This document shows, in pieces, positions 44,994 to 52,710 of a stretch of 64,000 nucleotides of DNA. Source of the DNA: Pseudoneobacillus sp042683745 (GTDB taxonomy: Bacteria; Bacillota; Bacilli; Bacillales; Cytobacillaceae); assembly GCF_042683745.1 (NCBI RefSeq), contig NZ_JBHUJX010000012.1, positions 186,001 through 250,000 on the forward strand, read 5' to 3'. Position 1 is the first letter of the stretch; the number at the start of each line of letters is the position of its first letter. Position numbers and translations under genes: made by a program. The notes below the pieces were generated by a model. That model had not been told where the DNA came from and did not search any database. It saw only the letters and a program-made list of their open reading frames with translations.

Positions 44994-45233
44994 ATGAATA
45001 AGTACGAAGTAAAAGTCGAATTCTGCATGATGTGAAACTACGCACCAAAAGCCGCGAGTTTCGCGGAAGAACTATTTAACCATTTCCGTGCCAACGTTCC
45101 AAAGCTAGAACTAATGCCTAGTTCAGGAGGAGCCTTCGAAATAACGGTTAACGGAACTAAAATTTATTCCAAGTTAGACACAGGTGTATTCCCAAACACT
45201 CAAGAAATGATTCAAAAAATAGAAAGTCTTTAA
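44994..45233 (+). CDS. SelW/Rdx-family selenoprotein with CxxU motif
   Basis: Frame: ATG at 44994 after TAGGAGTG, TGA at 45033-45035, then open to TAA at 45231. Read with Sec the product has 79 residues, starting KYEVKVEFCMM-U-NYAPKA and containing AASFAEELF, GGAFEITVNGTKIYSKLDTG and VFPNT. This is the thioredoxin-like Rdx/SelW layout, with the redox CxxU at residues 11-14 after the first strand. It is too interrupted to appear as an ordinary ORF. It lies between selD and selA. A hairpin suitable as SECIS starts 16 bases after the UGA. Function in the family is redox, substrate unknown. Confidence 0.9.
45052..45066 (+). promoter_or_regulatory. candidate bacterial SECIS hairpin in the SelW-like gene
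   Basis: Perfect 6-bp GC-rich stem CCGCGA / TCGCGG with loop GUU, 16 bases downstream of the UGA. The distance and the loop-leading G fit bacterial SECIS rules. Confidence 0.6.
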
Positions 45234-45279
45234 CACATTAACGCATCGGGGGTCTGACCCCCGATGCGTTAATGTGTTA
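45231..45279. repeat. GGGGGTCTGACCCCC palindromic repeat, copy 5 (near-perfect hairpin)
   Basis: Perfect 24-bp arms (45231-45254 and 45256-45279) around a single central T; the core is a TCTGA variant of the family. The element starts exactly at the TAA of the SelW-like gene and may also work as its terminator. Confidence 0.88.
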
Positions 45280-45347
45280 AAGGAATCGTTTTTCGAATAT
45301 AGGTCGTGGTATAATAGAAATGAACGATATTTAAAGGAGTTTTCATT

Positions 45348-46757
45348 GTGAAAGAGTGGCTTCGCCTTATTCCAGCAATACATGAGTGGAAAGCAAATCA
45401 ACGTTTTTTGGACATAATTGATCAATCTGGTCTAGATGAATATGAACTAACTAATCAACTTCGAAATGTTATCGAAAACATACGTACACAATTATTAAAC
45501 AATACATGGACAGGATCTAAGCCAGATACGAAAGTATTTATAGATGAGATGTTTACTCTATTAGAAGAGAAAGTGACACACAGCTTTGACTATACTTTAA
45601 AAAGAGTAATCAATGGAACCGGAACAATCTTACATACAAACTTAGGAAGATCACGTTTAAGTCAAAATGCAATTAATCATGTAATTGAGACAGCAAGACA
45701 CTATTCTAATTTAGAATACGAATTAGATGTGGGGAAACGGGGCTCGAGACATTCCCACGTCGAATCTTTAGTGAAAATACTTACGGGCGCAGAAAGTGCA
45801 ATGATCGTAAATAATAATGCAGCTGCGGTTTATTTAATTTTGCGAGCACTTGCACACCAAAAGGAAGTTATTGTCTCAAGAGGTCAATTAGTTGAAATTG
45901 GCGGCTCTTTCAGAATCTCTTCCATAATGGAAGAAAGCGGAGCAACATTAGTAGAAGTAGGAACTACGAACAAAACACATTTAATCGATTACGAAAATGC
46001 AATTAATGAAAATACAAAGATGATCTTAAAGGTACATACCTCCAATTTTAAAACCATCGGCTTCACCAAAACGGTTGAAACAGATAAACTTGCAGCGCTT
46101 AAGAAAAAACACGAAGATGTAATTTTTTACGAAGACTTAGGAAGTGGGCTCTTATATGACTTCAGTCAACATGGCATTGGGGAAGAACCTGTTGTAAAAA
46201 AAGTCATTGAAATGGGTGCTGATCTTGTTTCTTTCAGTGGCGACAAGCTATTAGGCGGTCCACAAGCAGGAATCATTGCGGGGAAAAAAGAATGGATCGA
46301 CAGGTTGAAAAAGCATCAGCTAGCCAGAGTACTCCGTGTCGACAAAATGACACTTGCTGGTTTGGAAGGAACTCTTCTTGATTACTTAAAAGGGGAGAAA
46401 GGAAGAAGGAATATCCCTGTATTTCGTGACATGATGTGGAATCAAGAAGAATTATTGAACCGAGCTGAAAAAATGATGAATCGTATCACAAACACTGCAC
46501 CACAATATCATGTTTCCATACGAGATGATTATAGTCAGGTAGGTGGGGGAACGATGCCTGATGTTTTACTTTCTACCGTAGTAATTGCACTAAAACATGA
46601 TAACTTCTCCACCGAAACTTTAGCCAAAAAGTTAAGAACGGAACAACAGCCAGCCGTAGTTGCTCGTATTCAAAATGATGAACTAATCATTGATTTACGA
46701 ACGGTCGAAACAGAAGAAGAAGAAATCATATTAGATCGTTTAATACGAATAAAGTAG
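45348..46757 (+). CDS. selA: L-seryl-tRNA(Sec) selenium transferase SelA
   Basis: A 469-residue PLP enzyme that turns Ser-tRNA(Sec) into Sec-tRNA(Sec) with selenophosphate. Visible are GTGTILHTNLGRS, the HSHVESLV segment, YEDLGSG and the PLP lysine in FSGDKLLGGPQAG. The GTG start has AAAGGAGT. It supports true selenocysteine coding of the two UGA genes upstream. No selB follows; a terminator and sspP come next. Confidence 0.93.
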   Translation: MKEWLRLIPAIHEWKANQRFLDIIDQSGLDEYELTNQLRNVIENIRTQLLNNTWTGSKPDTKVFIDEMFTLLEEKVTHSFDYTLKRVINGTGTILHTNLGRSRLSQNAINHVIETARHYSNLEYELDVGKRGSRHSHVESLVKILTGAESAMIVNNNAAAVYLILRALAHQKEVIVSRGQLVEIGGSFRISSIMEESGATLVEVGTTNKTHLIDYENAINENTKMILKVHTSNFKTIGFTKTVETDKLAALKKKHEDVIFYEDLGSGLLYDFSQHGIGEEPVVKKVIEMGADLVSFSGDKLLGGPQAGIIAGKKEWIDRLKKHQLARVLRVDKMTLAGLEGTLLDYLKGEKGRRNIPVFRDMMWNQEELLNRAEKMMNRITNTAPQYHVSIRDDYSQVGGGTMPDVLLSTVVIALKHDNFSTETLAKKLRTEQQPAVVARIQNDELIIDLRTVETEEEEIILDRLIRIK

Positions 46758-46769
46758 ATAAATTAATCG

Positions 46770-46800
46770 AAAGCTACAGGCCAAAAACCTGTAGCTTTAT
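46770..46800. terminator. bidirectional terminator between selA and sspP
   Basis: AAAGCTACAGG / CCTGTAGCTTT with a seven-base loop. Confidence 0.85.
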
Positions 46801-46864
46801 TTGTGTATTCTAATCGAATGTCTTGCACAAGCGAATTCGATGTTAAAAAGGACTTTCAGCTTTT

Positions 46865-47005
46865 CTACATATCATGATGTGAATTATGTTTTTGTCTTGT
46901 ATGGTTACGATTTTTCACCTTTTTTGAGCCGCTTAAAGGTTCTGGTTGTCCAGATTGTTTTGGTGCGTTTTTACGCATGTCTTTTCCATCATTTTTATTA
47001 GTCAT
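46865..47005 (-). CDS. sspP: small acid-soluble spore protein P
   Basis: A 46-residue basic protein starting MTNKNDGKDMRKNAPK and containing PEPLSGSKKVKNRNHTRQKH, an almost exact match to SspP of Bacillus as I recall it. GAGGAGGG lies before the ATG. It is made in the forespore late in sporulation. sspO lies further along on the same strand, as in B. subtilis, but here a plus-strand gene lies between them. Confidence 0.9.
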   Translation of the reverse strand: MTNKNDGKDMRKNAPKQSGQPEPLSGSKKVKNRNHTRQKHNSHHDM

Positions 47006-47129
47006 TGTTATCCCTCCTCAAAGTTAGGATGCTAATCAGCACTATTTTTATTCTTACAAATAATTCTTGAATAATTTTTTTTGCACTGCACAATTTAACC
47101 TTACATAAATCAACAAGGAGTGAATGTAC

Positions 47130-47387
47130 ATGCCATATAATAAAAATAAGCAACAAGCATTTCAAGCAGCACAACAAGGTGTGGAGGATGCTCAAGAGCT
47201 CTATCATGAGATCGTTCGTGATAGTGCGAGCTATGGTCATCAATTAAAGCATTTGAAACAAGAGGTTAATGAAGCATACCAACAAATTGAAAATGCTTTA
47301 GAAGTTGCCTCTGAGCATCAAAGAGCACAATTAGAAAGATTTCAACAAGATTTACAACAAATGGTGAACGAAGTAAATATCGATTAA
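47130..47387 (+). CDS. small coiled-coil hypothetical protein
   Basis: An 85-residue, Gln/Glu-rich, probably fully helical protein with heptad-like spacing (AQQGVEDAQELYHEIV, QQIENALEVASEHQRAQLERFQQDL). ATG 47130 is used because AAGGAG is nine bases upstream, while the in-frame ATG at 47124 is too close. It lies between sspP and sspO. I do not recognise the family; a spore-related role is only suggested by position. Confidence 0.7.
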   Translation: MPYNKNKQQAFQAAQQGVEDAQELYHEIVRDSASYGHQLKHLKQEVNEAYQQIENALEVASEHQRAQLERFQQDLQQMVNEVNID

Positions 47388-47397
47388 ATACAAGAAC

Positions 47398-47423
47398 AGG
47401 TCCCTTATACATTTAAGGGACCT
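47398..47423. other. hairpin between convergent genes
   Basis: AGGTCCCTTA / TAAGGGACCT with a six-base loop. No good T-run on either side, so terminator activity is uncertain. Confidence 0.5.
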
Positions 47424-47446
47424 AAAATCATGAGCTTACTTCACTA

Positions 47447-47596
47447 CTACTGATTTTTCTTACGCTTCTTATTATTTTGCTTTTGAGCTTCTGTTAACGG
47501 CTCATTTGCAAGCTCTTCATTAAATCCTGCACCCATTCCTTGAGCACTTGCAGCATTCGCACCAGGAATCACATGATTTGCCTTTCTTTTTGCCAA
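47447..47596 (-). CDS. sspO: small acid-soluble spore protein O
   Basis: A 49-residue basic protein with a TTG start: (M)AKRKANHVIPGANAAS, then AQGMGAGFNEEL, and a Lys/Asn-rich end (KQNNKKRKKNQ). It matches SspO in length, start and tail. TGGAGGTG precedes the TTG. It is a forespore protein next to citB, as in other Bacillus. It was too short, and has a TTG start, so ordinary calling would miss it. Confidence 0.88.
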   Translation of the reverse strand: MAKRKANHVIPGANAASAQGMGAGFNEELANEPLTEAQKQNNKKRKKNQ

Positions 47597-47962
47597 AATT
47601 GACACCTCCATATGCAGCATTGTTCAAGGGAATATATTTTTCAACAATAAATGTTAAAATTTCCCCTTTATACAAATAGCTTCCCCGATAAAAACATAAA
47701 TTTGCATGCAAAAATATTTTATTACAAAAATGGTTTGATATAATGAAATAGAAAGGAAAAATAAATGAGAAGTTGATTCTCCATTATTCAAAGAACTTTT
47801 GATAAGAAAAACTTATCAAAATCTATAACTTACTTGTTATTTACTTATGTAATTGGTTGTATTAACATAAGAATTGTAAGAGAAGTGAGGATGGATGGGA
47901 ATGTTCACACTTTTCGACCTTTCATTTACATTTTGGTTTATTTAGTCAAGGGGGTAATAAAT
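47597..47962. other. intergenic region upstream of citB
   Basis: 366 bases between the divergent sspO and citB starts. It contains a CcpC-type dyad (47797-47821) and, I infer, the citB promoter and the forespore promoter of sspO, neither of which I could fix. The open frame running into citB from 47834 is not supported as coding. Confidence 0.6.
47797..47821. promoter_or_regulatory. CcpC-type operator upstream of citB
   Basis: Perfect dyad TTTTGATAAG-AAAAA-CTTATCAAAA, which contains ATAA-N7-TTAT, the recognition pattern of the citrate-responsive LysR repressor CcpC at B. subtilis citZ and citB. It lies about 140 bases before the start codon. Confidence 0.7.
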
Positions 47963-50668
47963 TTGTCAAAAGATGTTTTCAATGCACGTCGTTCGTTTGA
48001 ACTAAACGGCAAAACTTATCATTACTACAAACTATCTGCACTTGAAGATGCAGGAATTAAAAACGTATCAAAGTTACCTTATTCCATTAAAGTGTTACTT
48101 GAATCCGTTCTTCGTCAACATGACGGACGCGTGATTACAAAAGAACATGTTGAAAATTTAGCAAAATGGGGAACAAGCGAAGTGAAGGAAGTGGATGTAC
48201 CATTCAAACCTTCTCGTGTTATCCTTCAAGACTTCACAGGTGTACCAGCAGTCGTAGACCTTGCTTCTTTACGTAAAGCAATGGCTGATATGGGTGGGGA
48301 TCCTGATAAAATTAATCCAGAAAAAACTGTGGATCTTGTTATTGACCACTCTGTTCAAGTTGACCAATATGGTACAGCTGATTCTTTAGAAGCGAATATG
48401 GTTCTTGAATTCGAACGTAATGCAGAGCGTTACCAATTCCTAAGCTGGGCTCAAAAAGCATTCAATAACTACCGTGCAGTCCCACCAGCAACAGGTATTG
48501 TTCACCAAGTTAACCTTGAGTTCCTTGCTGATGTTGTTACTGTTTCTAAAAATGCTGATGGTGAATTAGAAGCTTATCCAGATACATTAGTAGGTACAGA
48601 CTCTCATACAACAATGATCAATGGTATCGGCGTTCTTGGATGGGGTGTTGGTGGTATTGAAGCAGAAGCAGGAATGCTTGGTCAACCATCTTATTTCCCA
48701 GTTCCAGAAGTTGTTGGGGTTAAATTAACTGGCGAGCTTCCAAACGGAGCAACTGCAACTGACTTAGCATTAAAAGTAACTCAAGTATTACGTAGTTCAG
48801 GGGTTGTTGGTAAATTCGTAGAATTCTTCGGACCTGGAGTTCCTTCATTGCCATTAGCTGACCGTGCAACGGTAGCAAACATGGCACCTGAGTACGGAGC
48901 AACTTGCGGATTCTTCCCAATTGACGAAGAATCACTTGATTACTTACGTCTAACTGGACGCGATGAAGAACAAGTTCAAGTAGTTGAACAATATTGCAAA
49001 GAAAACGGCTTATTCTTTGATCCAAGTGTTGAGCCAGTGTATACAAATGTGATCGAAATCGAACTTTCTGAAATCGAAGCAAATCTTTCTGGTCCTAAGC
49101 GTCCACAAGATTTAATTCCTCTTTCTAACATGAAAGAAGCATTTGTTAAAGCGGTTAGCGCTCCTCAAGGTAACCAAGGCTTTGGTTTAAATGCAGATGA
49201 GCTTGACAAAGAAGTGGCTGTGAAATTTGATAACGGTGACGAAACAGCAATGAAAACAGGTGCCGTTGCCATTGCATCGATTACAAGTTGTACAAATACT
49301 TCTAATCCATACGTACTAGTTGGTGCTGGATTAGTAGCTAAGAAAGCTGTTGAACTAGGCTTAGAAGTTCCTAAATTTGTTAAAACATCTTTAGCACCAG
49401 GATCTAAGGTAGTTACTGGTTACCTTCGTGACTCAGGTTTACTTCCATACCTTGAGCAATTAGGCTTTAACCTAGTAGGTTATGGTTGTACAACATGTAT
49501 CGGTAACTCTGGTCCATTAAAAGACGAAATCGAAAAAGCTGTTGCTGAAAGCGACTTATTAGTAACATCTGTTCTTTCTGGTAACCGTAACTTTGAAGGA
49601 CGTATTCACCCACTAGTTAAAGCGAACTATTTAGCTTCACCACCACTTGTTGTTGCTTACGCAATTGCTGGTAATGTGAATATCGATCTTCAAAAAGAAG
49701 CAATCGGTAAAGATAAAAATGGCAATGATGTCTTCTTAAAAGATATTTGGCCAACGACTGCAGAAGTAGCTGATGTTGTAAAACAAACAGTAACTCCTGA
49801 ATTATTCCGTAAAGAGTATGAAAACGTATTTGGTGATAACGCTCGTTGGAACGAAATCAAAACTAGCAATGAGCCATTATATACATTTGATGAGAACTCT
49901 ACTTATATTCAAAATCCTCCATTCTTTGAAGGATTAACAGCAGAGCCAGGTGAAGTAAAACCTTTATCAGGACTTCGTGTTGTAGCTAAATTTGGAGATT
50001 CCGTTACAACTGACCATATTTCTCCTGCAGGTGCAATTGGTAAAAATACACCAGCTGGAAAATATTTATTAGAAAACGGAGTAGAGCCTCGTGATTTCAA
50101 CTCTTATGGTTCTCGTCGTGGTAACCATGAAGTAATGATGCGCGGAACATTTGCTAACATCCGTATCCGTAACCAAATCGCTCCTGGTACAGAAGGTGGA
50201 GTAACAACTTACTGGCCAACTGGCGAAGTTACACCGATCTATGATGCTTGTATGCAATACAAAGCTGATGGAACAGGCTTAGTTGTATTTGCTGGTAAAG
50301 ACTATGGAATGGGATCTTCTCGTGACTGGGCAGCAAAAGGAACAAACCTATTAGGTATCAAAACAGTTATCGCTGAAAGCTTCGAGCGTATCCACCGTTC
50401 TAACCTAGTGTTAATGGGTGTTCTTCCACTTCAATTTAAAGAGGGCGAAAGCGCTGATACTTTAGGATTAACTGGTAAGGAACTAATCGACGTTCAGGTT
50501 GACGAAAATGTAAAACCTCGTGATCTTCTGAAAGTGACAGCTACAGATGAAGCTGGCAACAAGAAAGAATTCGAAGTACTAGTACGTTTTGATTCTGAAG
50601 TTGAGATCGACTACTACCGTCACGGTGGAATTCTACCAATGGTATTACGTGAAAAATTAAAAGCATAA
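47963..50668 (+). CDS. citB: aconitate hydratase
   Basis: A 901-residue aconitase A/IRP1-type enzyme of the citric acid cycle that isomerises citrate and isocitrate. [4Fe-4S] cysteines are seen in SITSCTNTSNP and YGCTTCIGNSGP; substrate residues in GTDSHTTM and the swivelling C-terminal domain (GDSVTTDHISPAG, GSRRGNHEVM, GMGSSRDWAAKG) are present. TTG 47963 fits AAGGGGG eight bases upstream and the family N-terminus; the frame extends upstream without support. In Bacillus it also binds iron-responsive RNA. Confidence 0.93.
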   Translation: MSKDVFNARRSFELNGKTYHYYKLSALEDAGIKNVSKLPYSIKVLLESVLRQHDGRVITKEHVENLAKWGTSEVKEVDVPFKPSRVILQDFTGVPAVVDLASLRKAMADMGGDPDKINPEKTVDLVIDHSVQVDQYGTADSLEANMVLEFERNAERYQFLSWAQKAFNNYRAVPPATGIVHQVNLEFLADVVTVSKNADGELEAYPDTLVGTDSHTTMINGIGVLGWGVGGIEAEAGMLGQPSYFPVPEVVGVKLTGELPNGATATDLALKVTQVLRSSGVVGKFVEFFGPGVPSLPLADRATVANMAPEYGATCGFFPIDEESLDYLRLTGRDEEQVQVVEQYCKENGLFFDPSVEPVYTNVIEIELSEIEANLSGPKRPQDLIPLSNMKEAFVKAVSAPQGNQGFGLNADELDKEVAVKFDNGDETAMKTGAVAIASITSCTNTSNPYVLVGAGLVAKKAVELGLEVPKFVKTSLAPGSKVVTGYLRDSGLLPYLEQLGFNLVGYGCTTCIGNSGPLKDEIEKAVAESDLLVTSVLSGNRNFEGRIHPLVKANYLASPPLVVAYAIAGNVNIDLQKEAIGKDKNGNDVFLKDIWPTTAEVADVVKQTVTPELFRKEYENVFGDNARWNEIKTSNEPLYTFDENSTYIQNPPFFEGLTAEPGEVKPLSGLRVVAKFGDSVTTDHISPAGAIGKNTPAGKYLLENGVEPRDFNSYGSRRGNHEVMMRGTFANIRIRNQIAPGTEGGVTTYWPTGEVTPIYDACMQYKADGTGLVVFAGKDYGMGSSRDWAAKGTNLLGIKTVIAESFERIHRSNLVLMGVLPLQFKEGESADTLGLTGKELIDVQVDENVKPRDLLKVTATDEAGNKKEFEVLVRFDSEVEIDYYRHGGILPMVLREKLKA

Positions 50669-50675
50669 TAAATTG

Positions 50676-50708
50676 ACTGCCCTACAAGATCTGTAGGGCA
50701 GTTTTTTA
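50676..50708 (+). terminator. rho-independent terminator after citB
   Basis: Perfect 11-bp stem ACTGCCCTACA / TGTAGGGCAGT with a five-base loop and T6. Confidence 0.92.
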
Positions 50709-50790
50709 ATATCCTAGTCCATTATAATGATCGTATGACTATCTCAATTTATATTCTTATGATAGATTTAAGATGAATGGGGTGATCAAT

Positions 50791-51210
50791 ATGGAATCCT
50801 TTTTATTGGGACCATTTACAATTAAGTTTATCTGGCTTTTTTTACTAGCTGGATTGTTTTTGGCATATATTATTATGGATGGATGGCTGATGAAAGATCG
50901 AACGCTGAATAAGAATTTTTTATATCAAATCATCCTTAATAGTATAATGGTTGTTTTCATTACATATAAATTTAGTTTTTTACTTTTTAGACCAGCTATT
51001 CTCTGGGAAAATCCAATTGGAATTCTTTATTTTACAGGTGGTAGTAAAGGAATGGTCATTGGATTTATTCTGGCTTTACTTTATCTTATTAGACAGTTTC
51101 ACCTTCATCAAATGAATCATTGGCGCTATTGGAGAATCATTGTTTACGGATTCGTCACATTTACAGTGAGTTACTACATTGTGCAAACCATCTTTTCCTT
51201 GTTAATATAG
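50791..51210 (+). CDS. small membrane protein, Lgt-like
   Basis: A 139-residue protein with about four membrane helices. The start LLGPFTIKFIWLF and the segment LWENPIGILYFTGG resemble fragments of prolipoprotein diacylglyceryl transferase, but the catalytic His/Arg region of Lgt is not seen, so it may be a reduced paralogue. ATG 50791 follows GGGGTGATC. It is 34 bases before a thioredoxin-like gene and probably forms an operon with it; a redox-linked membrane role is inferred. Confidence 0.6.
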   Translation: MESFLLGPFTIKFIWLFLLAGLFLAYIIMDGWLMKDRTLNKNFLYQIILNSIMVVFITYKFSFLLFRPAILWENPIGILYFTGGSKGMVIGFILALLYLIRQFHLHQMNHWRYWRIIVYGFVTFTVSYYIVQTIFSLLI

Positions 51211-51244
51211 GAGTTAAGAATAAACAATAAAGGAGTGATCAGCA

Positions 51245-51775
51245 TTGATTAAAAAAGTCATTGCTGCTGTCGCACTGATCGCCTTATTTACAGTGGCAAT
51301 CGTACAAGCTATGGATAAAAAAGCAGCTGAAGAGAAACTGATTGATTCACAAGAAGTAACTGGATTGACCATTGGTGTAAAGGCTCCAGATTTCGAATTA
51401 AAAACATTAGATGGCAAAAGTGTAAAGCTATCCGATTTTCGTGGGAAGAAAGTGATCCTGAATTTCTGGGCTACTTGGTGCCCTCCGTGTAAGGCAGAAA
51501 TGCCTGAAATGCAAAAATATCACGAAGAGGCTAGTAAAGACGCCGTTATATTAGCTATCAACATCGATCCTCAACTAAAGGTACAAGAATTTGTAGACGA
51601 TATGGGCATAACCTTTACCATCCCACTAGATGAAGAAGATACAGTGAATTCTGTTTATCAAGTTTTAACAATCCCAACAACTTATTTTATCGATACAAAA
51701 GGGATTATCCGAGCTAAACATATCGGTGCGATGACTTACGATTACATGAAAGAAAGTGTTTCACAAATAAAGTAA
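51245..51775 (+). CDS. membrane-anchored TlpA/ResA-like thioredoxin (YneN-like)
   Basis: A 176-residue thiol-disulfide oxidoreductase. An N-terminal helix (residues 4-20) anchors it, and the thioredoxin fold has WATWCPPCKAEMP with the CxxC active site (about residue 78) and cis-proline TIPTTY. It acts outside the membrane. The TTG start has AAAGGAGTGATC. Position after citB matches yneN of B. subtilis. Confidence 0.85.
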   Translation: MIKKVIAAVALIALFTVAIVQAMDKKAAEEKLIDSQEVTGLTIGVKAPDFELKTLDGKSVKLSDFRGKKVILNFWATWCPPCKAEMPEMQKYHEEASKDAVILAINIDPQLKVQEFVDDMGITFTIPLDEEDTVNSVYQVLTIPTTYFIDTKGIIRAKHIGAMTYDYMKESVSQIK

Positions 51776-51784
51776 ATTCTATTT

Positions 51785-51815
51785 AAGAACTTAACCTCGG
51801 TTGAGTTCTTTTTTT
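51785..51815 (+). terminator. rho-independent terminator
   Basis: AAGAACTTAACC / GGTTGAGTTCTT with one mismatch and a three-base loop, then T-run. The following 186 bases to fbpB hold nothing I recognise. Confidence 0.85.
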
Positions 51816-52001
51816 AATGTGTGATGACCGACATTTTGATGGTTGTTGAACCACGTTTTATCGTTCATTTAAAGCGTGTTGTCGTAATAGTTCGATGAAA
51901 CCTTCAGTATATTAATTACCTCCTAAATTTTCAAAAAGTTGTAATAATTCCGCACAGATTTGGAAACAATAATTACGAATAGAGAGAAGGATGTGAAGAA
52001 A

Positions 52002-52133
52002 ATGAGAAAACCTAGAAAACGTTCATTCGCAGAGCTTGTCCTAGAAAATAAGCGACAACTTATGAAGGATAGAGACGCGTTAAATAAAATCGAGGAAAGA
52101 ATTGAGGAAAAGCGGTTAAGCAGAGCGGATTAA
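52002..52133 (+). CDS. FbpB-like small basic protein
   Basis: A 43-residue, highly charged helix: KRSFAELVLENKRQLMKD, then an Arg/Glu-rich tail. This matches the FbpB/FbpC family of small basic proteins that in B. subtilis are Fur-controlled and help the sRNA FsrA spare iron. A purine-rich AGAGAAGG lies upstream. I saw no clear Fur box. It is too short for routine calling. It lies just before sspN. Confidence 0.72.
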   Translation: MRKPRKRSFAELVLENKRQLMKDRDALNKIEERIEEKRLSRAD

Positions 52134-52196
52134 CCAATTAATTCCTACTATCATAAAACCCCTATGAGGGCATACTTCTACTGAGGGGTGATAGTC

Positions 52197-52343
52197 GTGA
52201 GCAATCCAAAAGGACCAAATCCAAAACGGTTTAAACCGGATCATATTGGCACTCAGCCAAGAGGCTTTGGCGGTAATAAAGGGAAGCAAATGCAAGATAA
52301 GTCTGGTCAGCATCCACAAGTGATTCAGACTAAAGGAGAATAA
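52197..52343 (+). CDS. sspN: acid-soluble spore protein N
   Basis: A 48-residue protein with a GTG start: SNPKGPNPKRFKPDHIGTQP, then GNKGKQMQDKSGQHPQVIQT, ending KGE. It matches SspN in its HIGTQP and SGQxPxxIQTKGE segments. GAGGGGTG lies upstream. It is upstream of tlp as in B. subtilis and is expressed in the forespore. Confidence 0.88.
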   Translation: MSNPKGPNPKRFKPDHIGTQPRGFGGNKGKQMQDKSGQHPQVIQTKGE

Positions 52344-52355
52344 CCATACCTAACT

Positions 52356-52389
52356 CTCACTAGTCCATGGGCTAGTGAGTATTTTTTTA
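52356..52389 (+). terminator. rho-independent terminator after sspN
   Basis: CTCACTAG / CTAGTGAG with an eight-base loop and TATTTTTTT. Confidence 0.88.
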
Positions 52390-52481
52390 AAAAAATAGCT
52401 CCATTATTTTCCTGTGATACAAATGATTATTCATCACATACTAGTTTTGTACCAGTATTATCATTTTGGGAGGAACTCATG

Positions 52482-52697
52482 ATGACTTATAATAACAAAC
52501 CAAAACCTGATGATCGCTCCGACAATGCAGAAAAACTTCAATCAATGGTCGAAGACACGATACAAAATATCGAAAAAGCAGAAGAGTCATTACAATTGGC
52601 TAATAATGACACTCAACGGGCACAAATTGAAGCAAAAAATGAGCGAAGACGTGAAAGTATTGAATCCATGCGTGCAGAAATTCAAGATGAATCTTAA
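52482..52697 (+). CDS. tlp: small acid-soluble spore protein Tlp
   Basis: A 71-residue charged helical protein containing PDDRSDNAEKLQSMV, TIQNIEKAEESL and EIQDES, the conserved pattern of Tlp, a forespore protein named for weak thioredoxin resemblance. ATG 52482 gives the family start and lies eight bases after GGAGG; ATG 52479 is an alternative. Confidence 0.88.
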   Translation: MTYNNKPKPDDRSDNAEKLQSMVEDTIQNIEKAEESLQLANNDTQRAQIEAKNERRRESIESMRAEIQDES

Positions 52698-52710
52698 TCC
52701 ATATTACTAA

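Noticed and set aside
45174..45425. Minus-strand open frame over the palindrome and selA start
   Set aside because: No ribosome-binding site, antisense to the SelW-like gene end and selA, no family resemblance.
47520..47711. Minus-strand 63-codon frame
   Set aside because: Overlaps sspO in a different frame; the SspO match and its TTG start are convincing.
47834..47962. N-terminal extension of citB in the open frame
   Set aside because: No Shine-Dalgarno before the upstream start, and the aconitase family N-terminus begins at the TTG 47963 with a good site.
48720..49082. Long minus-strand frame inside citB
   Set aside because: A Leu/Arg-rich shadow of the aconitase coding strand.
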